Made by a program: the position numbers and the translations under genes | The notes under the pieces: model-generated | What the model was told of the DNA's origin: nothing | The model's database searches: none | What the model saw: the letters and a program-made list of their open reading frames with translations, nothing else | NCBI GenBank assembly: GCA_947456815.1 | Contig: CANGTL010000002.1 | Span: 1-64,000 of the forward strand | Source: Flavobacteriaceae bacterium | GTDB lineage: Bacteria > Bacteroidota > Bacteroidia > Flavobacteriales > Flavobacteriaceae | Reading direction: 5' to 3' | Length of the DNA stretch: 64,000 nt | Part shown: piece by piece, positions 51,230-61,632 of the stretch | How positions within the stretch are numbered: the first letter of the stretch is position 1 | Layout of the letters: every line of letters begins with the position of its first letter

Positions 51230-52756
51230 TTAATGTTTAAAATGACGTGTTCCGGTAAATACCATTGCAACTTTATTTTCGTCGCAATACGCAATGCTCA
51301 AACCATCTTTTATCGAGCCTCCAGGCTGGATAACAGCTGTAATTCCAGCCTCTTTCGCAATCGCTACACAATCAGGAAATGGAAAAAAAGCATCACTCGC
51401 CATAACCGATCCTTTCAAATCAAATCCAAATGTGTGGGCTTTTTCTATGGCTTGTTTCAAAGCATCAACTCTTGAAGTTTGACCTGTTCCCGACGCAATT
51501 AAAGTTCTATTTTTGGCAAGGACAATTGTATTTGATTTTGTGTTTTTGCAAATCTTCGAAGCAAAAAGCAAGTCTTCAATTTCTTCTGAGCTTGGCGCTG
51601 TTATCGTAACGGTTTTTAAGTGATCTTTATTGTCGGTAACATTGTTTTTGTCTTGAACCAATAGTCCATTCAAACAAGTTCTCACTTGCCTTTGAGGCAA
51701 TTCCACTTCATTTTGAACAAGGATGATTCTGTTTTTCTTTTCGGATAAAATTGTAATCGCTTCCTCATCATAACTTGGTGCAATTACAACTTCGCAGAAT
51801 AAGGCGTTGATTTCGTTGGCTGTTTCTAAATCAATTTTTTTATTGGCAATTAAAACACCGCCAAATGCTGAAGTTGGATCACCTGCCAATGCGGCTAAGT
51901 ACGCTTCTTTCATCGAATTTCTCGTTGCCATTCCGCAAGCATTATTGTGTTTTAAGATAGCAAATGTGGGCGATTCATTTTTAAATTCTAGTATCAAATT
52001 GACTGCGGCATCAACGTCTAGCAAATTGTTATAGGATAATTCTTTACCATGTAATTTTTGAAACATGGCGTCGAAATCACCAAAGAAAAAGCCCTTTTGG
52101 TGCGGGTTTTCGCCATAACGCAGCATTTGTCCGTTCTCTATACTCTCTTTATAAATTGTTTCGTCTTCATTAAAATAATTGAAAATAGCCGTATCATAAT
52201 GGGAAGAAACATGAAATGCTTTTGTGGCTAGAAGTCTTCTGTTTTCCAGCGTTGTTGCTCCGTTTTGAGACGTTATCAAATCAAGAAGCATGGCATACTC
52301 ATCTACCGAGGCCACAATCACAGTGTCTTTAAAATTTTTTGCTGCGGCTCTTATTAATGAAATTCCACCAATATCAATTTTTTCAATAATATCCGTTTCA
52401 GAAGCACCAGACGCAACGGTTTTCTCAAATGGATATAAATCTACAATCACTAAGTCTATTTGTGGAATTTGAAACTCCTTCATTTGTTGCACATCAGTAT
52501 CGTTGTCTTGTCGATTTAGAATTCCGCCGAAAATTTTAGGATGGAGGGTTTTTACTCGGCCTCCCAATATAGAAGGATAAGATGTGACATCTTCAACAGC
52601 CACAACTGGAATACCCATGTTTTTGATAAAATCTTCTGTCCCACCTGTTGAATAAAGGGTTACATTTTGTTCGTGTAGTTTGCGAACAATTGGCTCTAAT
52701 CCGTCTTTAGAAAAGACAGAAATTAGCGCCGATTGGATTGTTTTTAGATTGCTCAT
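51230..52756 (-). CDS. purH: Bifunctional AICAR formyltransferase/IMP cyclohydrolase
   Basis: ALISVFSKDGLEPIVRKLHEQNVTLYSTGGT; RYGENPHQKGFFFG; LKHNNACGMA. Start ATG 52756 preferred over ORF start 52825. Confidence 0.96.
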   Translation of the reverse strand: MSNLKTIQSALISVFSKDGLEPIVRKLHEQNVTLYSTGGTEDFIKNMGIPVVAVEDVTSYPSILGGRVKTLHPKIFGGILNRQDNDTDVQQMKEFQIPQIDLVIVDLYPFEKTVASGASETDIIEKIDIGGISLIRAAAKNFKDTVIVASVDEYAMLLDLITSQNGATTLENRRLLATKAFHVSSHYDTAIFNYFNEDETIYKESIENGQMLRYGENPHQKGFFFGDFDAMFQKLHGKELSYNNLLDVDAAVNLILEFKNESPTFAILKHNNACGMATRNSMKEAYLAALAGDPTSAFGGVLIANKKIDLETANEINALFCEVVIAPSYDEEAITILSEKKNRIILVQNEVELPQRQVRTCLNGLLVQDKNNVTDNKDHLKTVTITAPSSEEIEDLLFASKICKNTKSNTIVLAKNRTLIASGTGQTSRVDALKQAIEKAHTFGFDLKGSVMASDAFFPFPDCVAIAKEAGITAVIQPGGSIKDGLSIAYCDENKVAMVFTGTRHFKH

Positions 52757-52778
52757 GTAGTAGTTGTGTTTATTGGTG

Positions 52779-52786
52779 CAAAAGTA
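52779..52786 (-). promoter_or_regulatory. Putative Bacteroidota -7 element (TACTTTTG) for purH
   Basis: Exact TAnnTTTG match on minus strand, 22 bp upstream of the preferred ATG. Confidence 0.45.
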
Positions 52787-52914
52787 GTTTTTTTGAAAGT
52801 AAAATTCAATCGATTTGTGTAACAATATTTAAGAAAACCGTACAAATGTCCAAGTCCGATTTTATTAGGTTTATGAGAAAATATTACGGATTTTTACCTT
52901 TCAAAATTTAGTGT

Positions 52915-54171
52915 ATGATTGTATATTTCCGATTGCTTTCTGAGAGTTTAAGTTTTGCGTTGAATGCACTTCGCAATAATAAACTGCGAACGCTGCTTTC
53001 GCTGTTGGGAGTCACGATCGGAATTTTTTCAATCATAGCGGTGCTTGCCGCCGTTGATTCTTTAGACAGAAAAATAAAGAGTGACTTAAGTAGTTTAGAT
53101 AAAAACACCATCTACCTTACAAGCGTTTCCTTTGGCCCCACAGATATTCCTGAGTGGAAGAGGGAGCAGTTTCCGAAAGTGAATTACGAAGAGTATCAAT
53201 ATCTAAAAGAGAATCTTAGCCATACAGAGCATGTCTGTTATCAGTTTTTCACTAATAGAGAAAGCGTGAAGTTCGAAAAGAAAGTGATGACTGATGTGAA
53301 TATTGTTCCAGTGACTTACGAGTTTGTCGACATTCAACGTTTAGAGTTTGCTGAAGGACGTTTTTTTAATGAATCGGAATCTAACTCGGGCAGGCCAGTC
53401 ATTGTTTTAGGTTACGAAATTGCCAAAGGGCTCTTTGAGGATGCTAATCCAATAGGAAAAACAGTGCGACTTTACGGTCAACGTTTCGTAGTTATCGGAA
53501 TGACTAAGAAGAAAGGAGAATCAGGAATTGACATGGGTGGGGGAGACGATACCTCGGTCTTTCTTTCAAGTAATTTCTTGAGGCAATTGTATGGGGATAA
53601 TAACGAAATGACGTTGCCTGTAATCATTATTAAACCCGAAAAAGGGGCTGATATTCCTGAACTTAAAGGCGAAATCGCTCAAAAATTACGGAATATGCGA
53701 GGTGTAAAAACGGATGAAATAAACAATTTTTTTATAAATATTCTGTCGGGTTTTACGGATTTGATTGACGGAATCGTGTCGCAAATGAATATGATCGGTT
53801 GGATAATCAGTGGATTCTCGTTACTAGTTGGAGGTTTTGGCATCGCCAATATTATGTTTGTTTCTGTAAAAGAGCGGACAAATTTAATTGGTATTCAAAA
53901 ATCGCTGGGTGCGAAAAACAAGTTTATCTTATTTCAATTCTTATTTGAGTCAATAATTTTGTCTGTGATAGGAGGAATCTTCGGTCTACTGTTGGTCTGG
54001 ATTATCTCGATTGTTTTAACCAACGCACTCGAATTTGAATTTGTACTAAGCTTTTGGAATATCGCTTTAGGGACCGGATTGTCGGCATTTATTGGCTTGC
54101 TATCAGGGATTCTTCCAGCTATTTCCGCATCAAGGTTGGATCCGGTCGAGGCAATACGCACAGGAATGTAG
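52915..54171 (+). CDS. MacB-like ABC transporter permease
   Basis: NKLRTLLSLLGVTIGIFSIIAVLAAVDS; FtsX-like C-terminal (VKERTNLIGIQKSLGAKNKFILFQFLFESIILSVIGG; PAISASRLDPVEAIRTGM). Confidence 0.93.
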   Translation: MIVYFRLLSESLSFALNALRNNKLRTLLSLLGVTIGIFSIIAVLAAVDSLDRKIKSDLSSLDKNTIYLTSVSFGPTDIPEWKREQFPKVNYEEYQYLKENLSHTEHVCYQFFTNRESVKFEKKVMTDVNIVPVTYEFVDIQRLEFAEGRFFNESESNSGRPVIVLGYEIAKGLFEDANPIGKTVRLYGQRFVVIGMTKKKGESGIDMGGGDDTSVFLSSNFLRQLYGDNNEMTLPVIIIKPEKGADIPELKGEIAQKLRNMRGVKTDEINNFFINILSGFTDLIDGIVSQMNMIGWIISGFSLLVGGFGIANIMFVSVKERTNLIGIQKSLGAKNKFILFQFLFESIILSVIGGIFGLLLVWIISIVLTNALEFEFVLSFWNIALGTGLSAFIGLLSGILPAISASRLDPVEAIRTGM

Positions 54172-54177
54172 TAAACT

Positions 54178-54207
54178 AAAAAATCCCGAATTAATCGGGA
54201 TTTTTTT
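54178..54207. terminator. Bidirectional terminator between ABC permease gene and accD
   Basis: aaaaaatcccgaattaatcgggattttttt. Confidence 0.85.
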
Positions 54208-55060
54208 ATCGAATATCGTTATTTTCAATCAAGTCAATAAACAAATTGATCTTGTCTTTCAATTCCTTTCTAGGAGTAATAAAATCCAAGAAACCATGTT
54301 CTAAGACAAACTCTGCAGTTTGAAATCCTTCAGGTAAATCTTTCCCTGTCGTGTCCTTTACGACACGTGGTCCTGCAAAACCAATTAAAGCACCAGGCTC
54401 CGAGATATTCACGTCGCCCAACATTGCATAGGAAGCTGTTGTTCCCCCAGTAGTTGGATCTGTGCATAAAGATATATACGGAATTCCAGCTTCAGCCAAT
54501 TGCGCCAATTTTGCTGAGGTTTTTGCCAATTGCATTAATGAATAAGCGGCTTCCATCATACGAGCGCCACCCGATTTAGATATCATTACAAAAGGAATTT
54601 TGTTTTTGATAGAATGGTCAATTCCTCTTGCGATTTTTTCACCAACTACAGCTCCCATTGATCCGCCAATAAAGGCAAAATCCATACAACAAACTACTAG
54701 ATCTTTGCCTTTTGATTTACCAACAGCTGTTCGAACCGCATCTTTCAATTTGGTTTTTTCCATTACCTCTTTCAAACGGTCAGAATATTTCTTCGTGTCT
54801 TCAAAATGCAATGGATCTTTAGAGGTCATTTTGGCATCCAATTCTTTGAATTCATTGTTGTCAAATAAGATTTGAAAATACTCGACGCTTCCAATTCGGA
54901 CATGAAAACCATCTTCTGGGCTAACCCATAAATTACGTTCTAACTCATCAGCATCGATAATTTTTCCTGTTGGAGATTTATACCATAAACCTTTAGGAAC
55001 ATCTTTTTTGTCTTCTGTTGCAGTGGTAATTCCCTTTTCTGTTCTCTTAAACCAAGCCAT
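54206..55060 (-). CDS. accD: Acetyl-CoA carboxylase carboxyltransferase subunit beta
   Basis: [66 protein letters not shown]. Confidence 0.96.
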   Translation of the reverse strand: MAWFKRTEKGITTATEDKKDVPKGLWYKSPTGKIIDADELERNLWVSPEDGFHVRIGSVEYFQILFDNNEFKELDAKMTSKDPLHFEDTKKYSDRLKEVMEKTKLKDAVRTAVGKSKGKDLVVCCMDFAFIGGSMGAVVGEKIARGIDHSIKNKIPFVMISKSGGARMMEAAYSLMQLAKTSAKLAQLAEAGIPYISLCTDPTTGGTTASYAMLGDVNISEPGALIGFAGPRVVKDTTGKDLPEGFQTAEFVLEHGFLDFITPRKELKDKINLFIDLIENNDIR

Positions 55061-55068
55061 ATCTTTTT

Positions 55069-55114
55069 AATTGATAATTGATAATTGACAATAAATAATT
55101 ATCAATTATCAATT
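55069..55114. repeat. Perfect 18-bp inverted repeat between fbaA and accD
   Basis: aattgataattgataatt (55069-55086) / aattatcaattatcaatt (55097-55114), 10-nt loop. Confidence 0.85.
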
Positions 55115-55126
55115 GTTAATTGTTAA

Positions 55127-56194
55127 TTATAAAGTGTTTACATTGTTCAAATCAGCAAATGCCTGTTCTAACCTTTTATTAAAAGTCATTTCGCCTTCGC
55201 GAACCCACTTTCTTGGGTCGTAATGTTTTTTGTTTGGAGATTCCGGTCCGTCTGGACTACCAATTTGTGTTCTTAAATACTCAATATTATTTACCATATA
55301 ATCACGAATTCCCTCTGTGAAGGCAAATTGTAAATCAGTATCGATATTCATTTTAATAACACCGTAACTGATTCCTTCTCTAATTTCTTCAAGAGTTGAA
55401 CCTGATCCGCCATGAAAGACAAAATCAACCGGGTTGTGCCCTGTTTTGAATTTATTCTGAACATAATCTTGTGAATTCTTAAGAATTTTCGGAGTTAGTT
55501 TTACATTTCCAGGTTTGTATACACCATGTACATTTCCAAATGCAGCAGCAATTGTAAAACGCGGACTCACTTTCATCAACTCTTCGTATGCGTAAGCAAC
55601 TTCATCCGGTTGTGTATATAATTTTGAGCTGTCTACATCTGAATTGTCAACTCCATCTTCTTCTCCACCAGTGATTCCTAATTCAATTTCTAAGGTCATT
55701 CCCATTTTGCTCATGCGCTTCAAGTACTGAGCACATATCTCGATATTTTCGTGAAGAGGCTCTTCAGACAAATCAATCATATGGGAGCTGTATAATGGTT
55801 TTCCAGTTTCTGCAAAATGTTTTTCACTAGCATCTAATAAACCATCTAGCCAAGGCAACAATTTCTTTGCGCAGTGGTCGGTATGCAAAATTACAGTTGC
55901 TCCATATGCTTCAGCCATTGTATGAATGTGTTTAGCACCAGCAATCCCACCAGCAATAGCCGCTTTTTCATTGGCATTAGACAATCCCTTTCCGGCGTTA
56001 AAGGCTGCGCCTCCATTAGAAAACTGTATGATAACTGGAGCATTGAGTTTTGCAGCTGTTTCTAAAACACCATTTATTGTACTTGACCCCGTAACATTTA
56101 CAGCAGGTAAAGCGAAACCTTTTTCTTTAGCGTACTTGAAAATTTCTTGAACTTGATCCCCAGTGGCAACGCCAGGTTTTATGTTGTGGGCCAT
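55127..56194 (-). CDS. fbaA: Class II fructose-bisphosphate aldolase
   Basis: ATVILHTDHCAKKLLPW; TLEIELGITGGEEDGVDNS; DFVFHGGSGSTLEEIREGISYGVIKMNIDTD. Confidence 0.97.
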   Translation of the reverse strand: MAHNIKPGVATGDQVQEIFKYAKEKGFALPAVNVTGSSTINGVLETAAKLNAPVIIQFSNGGAAFNAGKGLSNANEKAAIAGGIAGAKHIHTMAEAYGATVILHTDHCAKKLLPWLDGLLDASEKHFAETGKPLYSSHMIDLSEEPLHENIEICAQYLKRMSKMGMTLEIELGITGGEEDGVDNSDVDSSKLYTQPDEVAYAYEELMKVSPRFTIAAAFGNVHGVYKPGNVKLTPKILKNSQDYVQNKFKTGHNPVDFVFHGGSGSTLEEIREGISYGVIKMNIDTDLQFAFTEGIRDYMVNNIEYLRTQIGSPDGPESPNKKHYDPRKWVREGEMTFNKRLEQAFADLNNVNTL

Positions 56195-56241
56195 GATTTC
56201 TATTTTAGAGTTAAGGGTTACAAAAATAATAATTAATAAAT

Positions 56242-58791
56242 TTAGAAAGGGTAATTTATTCCAATATTTATGACTGAGTTCCCAAAATTGTAATCACGAA
56301 ACCATTTCTTGTTAGATTCATCTGCTGGGTTGTATGTCTTAAATCCGAAATCAACACGAAAAACAAAGAAACTTAAATCGTAACGTAGTCCAAAACCGGA
56401 GCCGACCGCCGTGTCTTGCAAAGATTTTAATCCGCTAAACACCGCTTCTTCCGCTTCTACGTTGTCGAAAATATTCCAAATGTTTCCTGTGTCAATAAAC
56501 AATGCACCGTTGACCTTCCCGAAGAAATTGAATCTAAATTCAGTACTGACTGCAATCTTAAAGTTTGCTTCATTAAAGTCATTTATCGAAGCACTTCGAC
56601 CTGGTCCGAGCGCATACGATTGCCATGCTCTGTTATCGTTAGAGCCGCCCGAGAAGTAACTTCGAGAAAAAGGTACACTTTCCGAATTTCCATACGGGAC
56701 AGCAATTCCCACAAAGCTTCTAAATGCCAGTACTTTCTTGTGTTTTAAATCCCAGTGCTTTATGTACTCGAGTTCGGTTTTGAAATATTGAGAATAGGCA
56801 ACGTCGAAAATGGATTTACTCGCATTTTGATTTCCTGTTTGCTTAGATAAATTCGCCAGCAATGAGAGAAAATTGCCCGCAGACTCTACTTTTGCCCGCA
56901 CTATATGGAAGCTTTCGTCATTGAGATCTTTTTTGGTCGATTTTGATACGGAAAAACTTGAAGCAAAAATCAAGTTGTTTTCGGTAAGTCTATTAGCACG
57001 TTCAACGACACTTCGAATTGCGTCTAAATCTTCAATGTTTGGCGAAATAGATCCGGAAACAATATCACTTAAGAAATTATTTATGCCAAAGGGAACGATT
57101 AAATCATTGTCTGCATCAAAATACGTTGGACTTGCATTGTATTTCTTTGCCAAATCATTTAGGACACCGTACGAAGATCGGTATACATTGAAATAGTTGC
57201 CTGGATTTAAGTTTCTAACAAACTGTACATTAAACAAATCAAATCGAAGCGACGTATTTCTATTTAACGTCCAGTTGTAAGTCATTGCACCAGTGAAATT
57301 TTCCTTATCTAATCCAATATTTTCTTGTTTAGAGAAACCCATACTCACAGAAGTTGAAGGTATCATTCGCTTGGGGATAATCTTATCAGTATTGAAAAAC
57401 ATGAATATTCTCGGGAAGTTCAACTTCAAATCAACCCCGTAATCAATCACATTAAAAAAACGATCATTTGGATTCGCTAAATCTCGCGAAGAACCCATAT
57501 TTCCCCGTGTCACAATTTCGAATGTTTCTGCACCATTGAATACATTTCTAATGAGAAATGATAAGTTCCCTGATATACCGAAATCTTGAATATTTGAGTG
57601 CGTAAAATCGATTCCGTATCCAAAGCTATACTTTTCTCTTTGTGTCAAATAGATATCAGCAACTAGAGATCGGTGAATTGAATCACTTTCGTTGATTCTG
57701 TATTTAATTGTAGGGTAATTAAAGACCCGCAGATTACTTAAATAACGCGTACTTAGGTTGGTCTTGGTATCAGAATACAAACTTCCCTTTGTAATAAAAA
57801 CCGCGTTGGTTATAGCTTTTGGCTTGTATTTTAATTTGCCTTTACTAAATAAATTAAAGTTAGAAAAACTAGTCTTTTTTTCAGCGATTTTTGACGTGTC
57901 CTTTGGATTGTAATCTGTGAAAATATTCACTTCGCTAATCGGATATAAATTAAATGGTCTTGTCTTGATTGAGTCACCTTCACTATATGAAAAATTCTCG
58001 ATCTTCACATCGACGTTTGTTTTGTAATTCCCATTGAGCGTGTCAATATCAAAGTTAATGTACGTTGGTTGAAAATCGTACGCTCCATTATTTCGAAAGT
58101 TTGTTGTAATCCGGTTTCTTTCTTCTTCGAAGTCGATGGTTTGGTACTGTTTTCCAGACTTTAGAATAGAGTTGGATTTAATCGTTTGGTATAGAGAGTC
58201 TAATACGGGTGTCAGAATAGTTGTTTTGATTGTGTCAATCAAATAAGGTCGCCCAGTAGTTAGCGTGTAACTTATTTTAGCTTTCTTAGCACCGATTGAA
58301 TCAATTTTATATTCGGATTTTACATTAAAAAATCCTTGATTAAAATAGTGCGACTTTAAACGAAGATTCGATTTTTCTGTACTTTTTATATCTACGATTG
58401 CAGGTGGTTCACCAGTAGTTTTTAGGAACTCGTGTATGCCTGAATACCAAAATGATTTACCAAGTCGATTTACTTGTTTAGCAGAAAGCAATCTCGACAT
58501 TCGTTTATACTTTTCAGGATTTTTTGTGAATTTTGACTGGTAAATCGAGTCATGTTTGAGATTTGCTAAATTGTATAAATGTAATCGCAACCTAAAGCCT
58601 AGTATCGAAGAGTTGGGATTTTGGTAAACTAAATCAGTGATGTTCTCAGCTTTTATTTTCTTTTCATTGACGAAAATTTCGTTTTTCGTCAATAATTTTT
58701 TGTGAGCGGGAACTCTTTTCAGAGTATTACAAGCAGTAATAATAATCCCTATTAGAATAAATAATGATATTTTTGCTGCAGCGTTTCTCAA
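56242..58791 (-). CDS. BamA/TamA-family outer membrane protein (TamL-like lipoprotein)
   Basis: Lipobox-like IGIIITACNTLKRVP; POTRA-like N-terminus; C-terminal Omp85 barrel (FSRSYFSGGSNDNRAWQSYALGPG; GALFIDTGNIW). Confidence 0.9.
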   Translation of the reverse strand: MRNAAAKISLFILIGIIITACNTLKRVPAHKKLLTKNEIFVNEKKIKAENITDLVYQNPNSSILGFRLRLHLYNLANLKHDSIYQSKFTKNPEKYKRMSRLLSAKQVNRLGKSFWYSGIHEFLKTTGEPPAIVDIKSTEKSNLRLKSHYFNQGFFNVKSEYKIDSIGAKKAKISYTLTTGRPYLIDTIKTTILTPVLDSLYQTIKSNSILKSGKQYQTIDFEEERNRITTNFRNNGAYDFQPTYINFDIDTLNGNYKTNVDVKIENFSYSEGDSIKTRPFNLYPISEVNIFTDYNPKDTSKIAEKKTSFSNFNLFSKGKLKYKPKAITNAVFITKGSLYSDTKTNLSTRYLSNLRVFNYPTIKYRINESDSIHRSLVADIYLTQREKYSFGYGIDFTHSNIQDFGISGNLSFLIRNVFNGAETFEIVTRGNMGSSRDLANPNDRFFNVIDYGVDLKLNFPRIFMFFNTDKIIPKRMIPSTSVSMGFSKQENIGLDKENFTGAMTYNWTLNRNTSLRFDLFNVQFVRNLNPGNYFNVYRSSYGVLNDLAKKYNASPTYFDADNDLIVPFGINNFLSDIVSGSISPNIEDLDAIRSVVERANRLTENNLIFASSFSVSKSTKKDLNDESFHIVRAKVESAGNFLSLLANLSKQTGNQNASKSIFDVAYSQYFKTELEYIKHWDLKHKKVLAFRSFVGIAVPYGNSESVPFSRSYFSGGSNDNRAWQSYALGPGRSASINDFNEANFKIAVSTEFRFNFFGKVNGALFIDTGNIWNIFDNVEAEEAVFSGLKSLQDTAVGSGFGLRYDLSFFVFRVDFGFKTYNPADESNKKWFRDYNFGNSVINIGINYPF

Positions 58792-58829
58792 TGGATGTGA
58801 AATATTTGAATCAAAAGTACAGTTTTTCT

Positions 58830-59561
58830 ATGGTTAGTAAAAACCAAATAAAATTAATAACGAGTTTGCAACAAAAAAAATACCGTTCCAGCAATGGTTT
58901 GTTTTTGGCGGAGGGTGTAAAAGTGATTCAAGAGTTGCTGCAATCTCATTTTGAATTATTTCACTTGTATCATACCGAGCCTTTGTTTGACAACATTGCT
59001 GATGAACGAAAAACGTTAATTTCTTTTAGTGAATTAAGTAAAATATCAGCATTGTCTACACCAAATAATTGTTTGGCAATTTTTAAAATTCCAACGCATT
59101 CTGAGATTGTTGATACAGGACTTGTTGTAGCACTTGACGATATTCGTGATCCTGGAAATCTAGGCACAATTCTCAGAATGTGCGATTGGTTTGGTGTTGA
59201 CCAAGTTGTATGCTCAAGAGAAACTGTAGACCTTTATAACCCTAAAGTGATTCAAGCTACCATGGGTTCTATTTCAAGAGTCAAAGTGAGTTATGTTGAT
59301 CTTCTCGATTGGATCAATAAAACGACTTTGCCAGTATACGGAACATTTATGAAGGGTGCTAATATTTATAAAGAAGTGCTTCCGAAGGAAGGCGTCATTG
59401 TTCTAGGAAATGAAGCCAACGGAATATCCTCACAGATAGAAAAGATCATAAAAAACCGAATTACCATTCCTCGATTTGGCAAACTTCAACAAACGGAAAG
59501 TCTAAATGTGGCTTCAGCAGCAGCAATTCTTTTAAGTGAATTTTGTAGATCAGGAGCCTAA
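58830..59561 (+). CDS. TrmH/SpoU-family RNA methyltransferase
   Basis: LDDIRDPGNLGTILRMCDWFGVDQVV; VIVLGNEANGIS; RITIPRFGKLQQTESLNVASAAAILL. Start 58830 (MVSKNQIK) preferred over 58764. Confidence 0.93.
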   Translation: MVSKNQIKLITSLQQKKYRSSNGLFLAEGVKVIQELLQSHFELFHLYHTEPLFDNIADERKTLISFSELSKISALSTPNNCLAIFKIPTHSEIVDTGLVVALDDIRDPGNLGTILRMCDWFGVDQVVCSRETVDLYNPKVIQATMGSISRVKVSYVDLLDWINKTTLPVYGTFMKGANIYKEVLPKEGVIVLGNEANGISSQIEKIIKNRITIPRFGKLQQTESLNVASAAAILLSEFCRSGA

Positions 59562-59577
59562 ACCCAACCAATATTTT

Positions 59578-60282
59578 CTAGTGGAAAGTGAAATTTACTA
59601 ATATCGCTCGGGTGGACATTGATTTTACATTACCCGTCCATGGGCTATTGGGATCTCTATCGCGGATCAACTCATCATCCAAGCCAAAAACACCTCTGAT
59701 GGATGGCGAAAACTTGAAATATTCTAAGTATATATCGATTCCCAATCCCAATTCATAATTACTTGTCCAAGGCTTCACACGAAACTTCTGTTGTTGGTTA
59801 TCATCCTGAGACTTAGAGTTGCTACTCAAGTTGAGGGTTCTTGAAAGCCCGGCCACTAAATAAGGCCGAATATTCCCGGTTCGCATTGACGAGAATTTTA
59901 GCAAGAGCGGAAAATGAATGTATGTTGCGCCGACTTCCCTCTTCGCATCGATTTCTCTCGTAAGATTCGGATAGGTAAGGTTTCTTTGTGTGTAATAAAG
60001 TCCGGGCTCAAAACGCAAGTTGATATACTCCATTAATTTTAAATCGCCGACAAGTCCAACACTAAAACCTGTAGTTCGATCAACGTTGATGTCTGGACCA
60101 ATTTTTTTGTAGTCAAATTTGTAATCATAAATATTGAAACCTAAGAAATAACCCCAATAAACGCGCTGTTTATCAAAATTTTCTAGATTGATCAAAGGGT
60201 CTTTACCAAATACTTTTCTGCCGTGTTGAGCGTTCCCCAACAAGGCAACAAAAAGTACGATAAATGTAATCTTGTATTTCAT
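59578..60282 (-). CDS. porT: PorT-family outer membrane protein, likely type IX secretion component
   Basis: Signal peptide; PRVYWGYFLGFNIYDYKFDYK-like region and beta-barrel pattern; next to menG/ubiE. Confidence 0.8.
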   Translation of the reverse strand: MKYKITFIVLFVALLGNAQHGRKVFGKDPLINLENFDKQRVYWGYFLGFNIYDYKFDYKKIGPDINVDRTTGFSVGLVGDLKLMEYINLRFEPGLYYTQRNLTYPNLTREIDAKREVGATYIHFPLLLKFSSMRTGNIRPYLVAGLSRTLNLSSNSKSQDDNQQQKFRVKPWTSNYELGLGIDIYLEYFKFSPSIRGVFGLDDELIRDRDPNSPWTGNVKSMSTRAILVNFTFH

Positions 60283-60291
60283 GTTATGCTT

Positions 60292-61053
60292 CTATTTTTT
60301 GGATGCAGTATAAATTGTTGCGACTCCAAAAGTTTGCGGCTCTGCGACCACATCTATAAACCCGTTTTTTCTTAATATATTGTTTAAAGCTTCTCCAAAG
60401 GGGAAAACTGATGCCGATTCTGATAAATATTTATAGGCGACTTTGTCTTTTGAAAAAACTTTCCCAATCAATGGCAGAAGATACTTTGTATATAAAGAAT
60501 AACCTTGTTTGTATGGTATTTTCGTTGGATTTGAAGTTTCTAAAACCACAAAAATCCCATTTGGCTTTAGCACCCGTAGTATTTCTTGAAGTCCAAGATC
60601 TAAATGTTCAAAATTCCGAATTCCGAAGGCAACCGTAATGGCGTCAAATGTATTGTCTTCAAACGGCATTGCTTCTGAATCTGCCAACACCATTTCTATC
60701 TTACTAGACAAATTTGCGTCTGCTATTTTTTGCTTTCCGACCTCTAACATTCCAGGAGAAATGTCTAATCCGATGATCTTTTTAGCTGAAGTTTCCGCCA
60801 TCAATATCGCCAAATCACCAGTTCCTGTGGCAATATCCAAAACAGTTGTTGGATTTATTTTTGAAACATGAGCCAGAACTTTCTTCCTCCATTTCACGTC
60901 AATGCCAAATGAAATCACTCTATTTAATCCGTCATAATTGCCAGAAATGGTATCGAACATTTGAGCAATTTGCTCTTTCTTGCTCAACGTAGAGGTTTTG
61001 TATGGAGTAATTATTTTTGACATTTTTATTTTCGACAAATATACTATAAACAA
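60292..61053 (-). CDS. ubiE: Demethylmenaquinone/ubiquinone methyltransferase
   Basis: ISGNYDGLNRVISFGIDVKWRKKVL; VLDIATGTGDLAI; FGIRNFEHLDLGLQEILRVLKPNG. Confidence 0.96.
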   Translation of the reverse strand: MFIVYLSKIKMSKIITPYKTSTLSKKEQIAQMFDTISGNYDGLNRVISFGIDVKWRKKVLAHVSKINPTTVLDIATGTGDLAILMAETSAKKIIGLDISPGMLEVGKQKIADANLSSKIEMVLADSEAMPFEDNTFDAITVAFGIRNFEHLDLGLQEILRVLKPNGIFVVLETSNPTKIPYKQGYSLYTKYLLPLIGKVFSKDKVAYKYLSESASVFPFGEALNNILRKNGFIDVVAEPQTFGVATIYTASKK

Positions 61054-61132
61054 TAGAATCTAAAAATGTAGCGGAGAATATTAAAGTAGCACAATTTTTA
61101 TGATGTCGGCAAGCGGAATTTGGACGGCAATC

Positions 61133-61618
61133 TTACAATCTTCTCAGATAAGTCTCAAAGGTGAAATCATAAAGGTGTTTCTCATCTTTTGCGTGATACT
61201 CTTTCGCAACAAGTTCCCATTCATCTGAGTCTATATTTGGAAAAAAGGTGTCAGCTTCGAAGTTGGCATGGACTCTGGTCAACTCAATCTTGTCGACAAA
61301 TGGCAATGCTTGCTGATAAATCTCTCCGCCTCCAATAATGAACGCGTCTTCTTGGTCTGGTAGTACAGAAAAGGCATTTTTTAAGTTGCCAACAACAATT
61401 ACATTCTCGTAACAATAATCAGGTTGTCTTGTGATGACTATGTGTGTCCGATTTGGCAGTGGTTTTGGAAAACTTTCGAATGTTTTTCTACCCATAATGA
61501 TGTAATGATTAGTCGTAAGAAGCTTGAATCTTTTAAAGTCATCTGGCAAATGCCAAAGCAGTTCATTGTTCTTCCCCAGCGCATTGTTTTCTGCAGCAGC
61601 AGCGATCATTATTATCAT
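61133..61618 (-). CDS. folA: Dihydrofolate reductase
   Basis: MIIMIAAAAENNALGKNNELLWHLPDDFKRFKLLT; IIMGRKTFESFPKPLPNR; IIGGGEIYQQAL. Confidence 0.97.
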   Translation of the reverse strand: MIIMIAAAAENNALGKNNELLWHLPDDFKRFKLLTTNHYIIMGRKTFESFPKPLPNRTHIVITRQPDYCYENVIVVGNLKNAFSVLPDQEDAFIIGGGEIYQQALPFVDKIELTRVHANFEADTFFPNIDSDEWELVAKEYHAKDEKHLYDFTFETYLRRL

Positions 61619-61632
61619 TTCGATGTTGAAGT

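Noticed and set aside
45572-52756. purH-mre-mrdA-rodA block as an unusual new system
   Set aside because: It is a recognisable core morphogenesis cluster; nothing beyond the mreB-mreC hairpin seemed unusual.
58764-58791. True 28-bp divergent overlap of the tamL-like and RNA methyltransferase genes
   Set aside because: Probably a start-codon artefact; the methyltransferase conserved region begins at ATG 58830.
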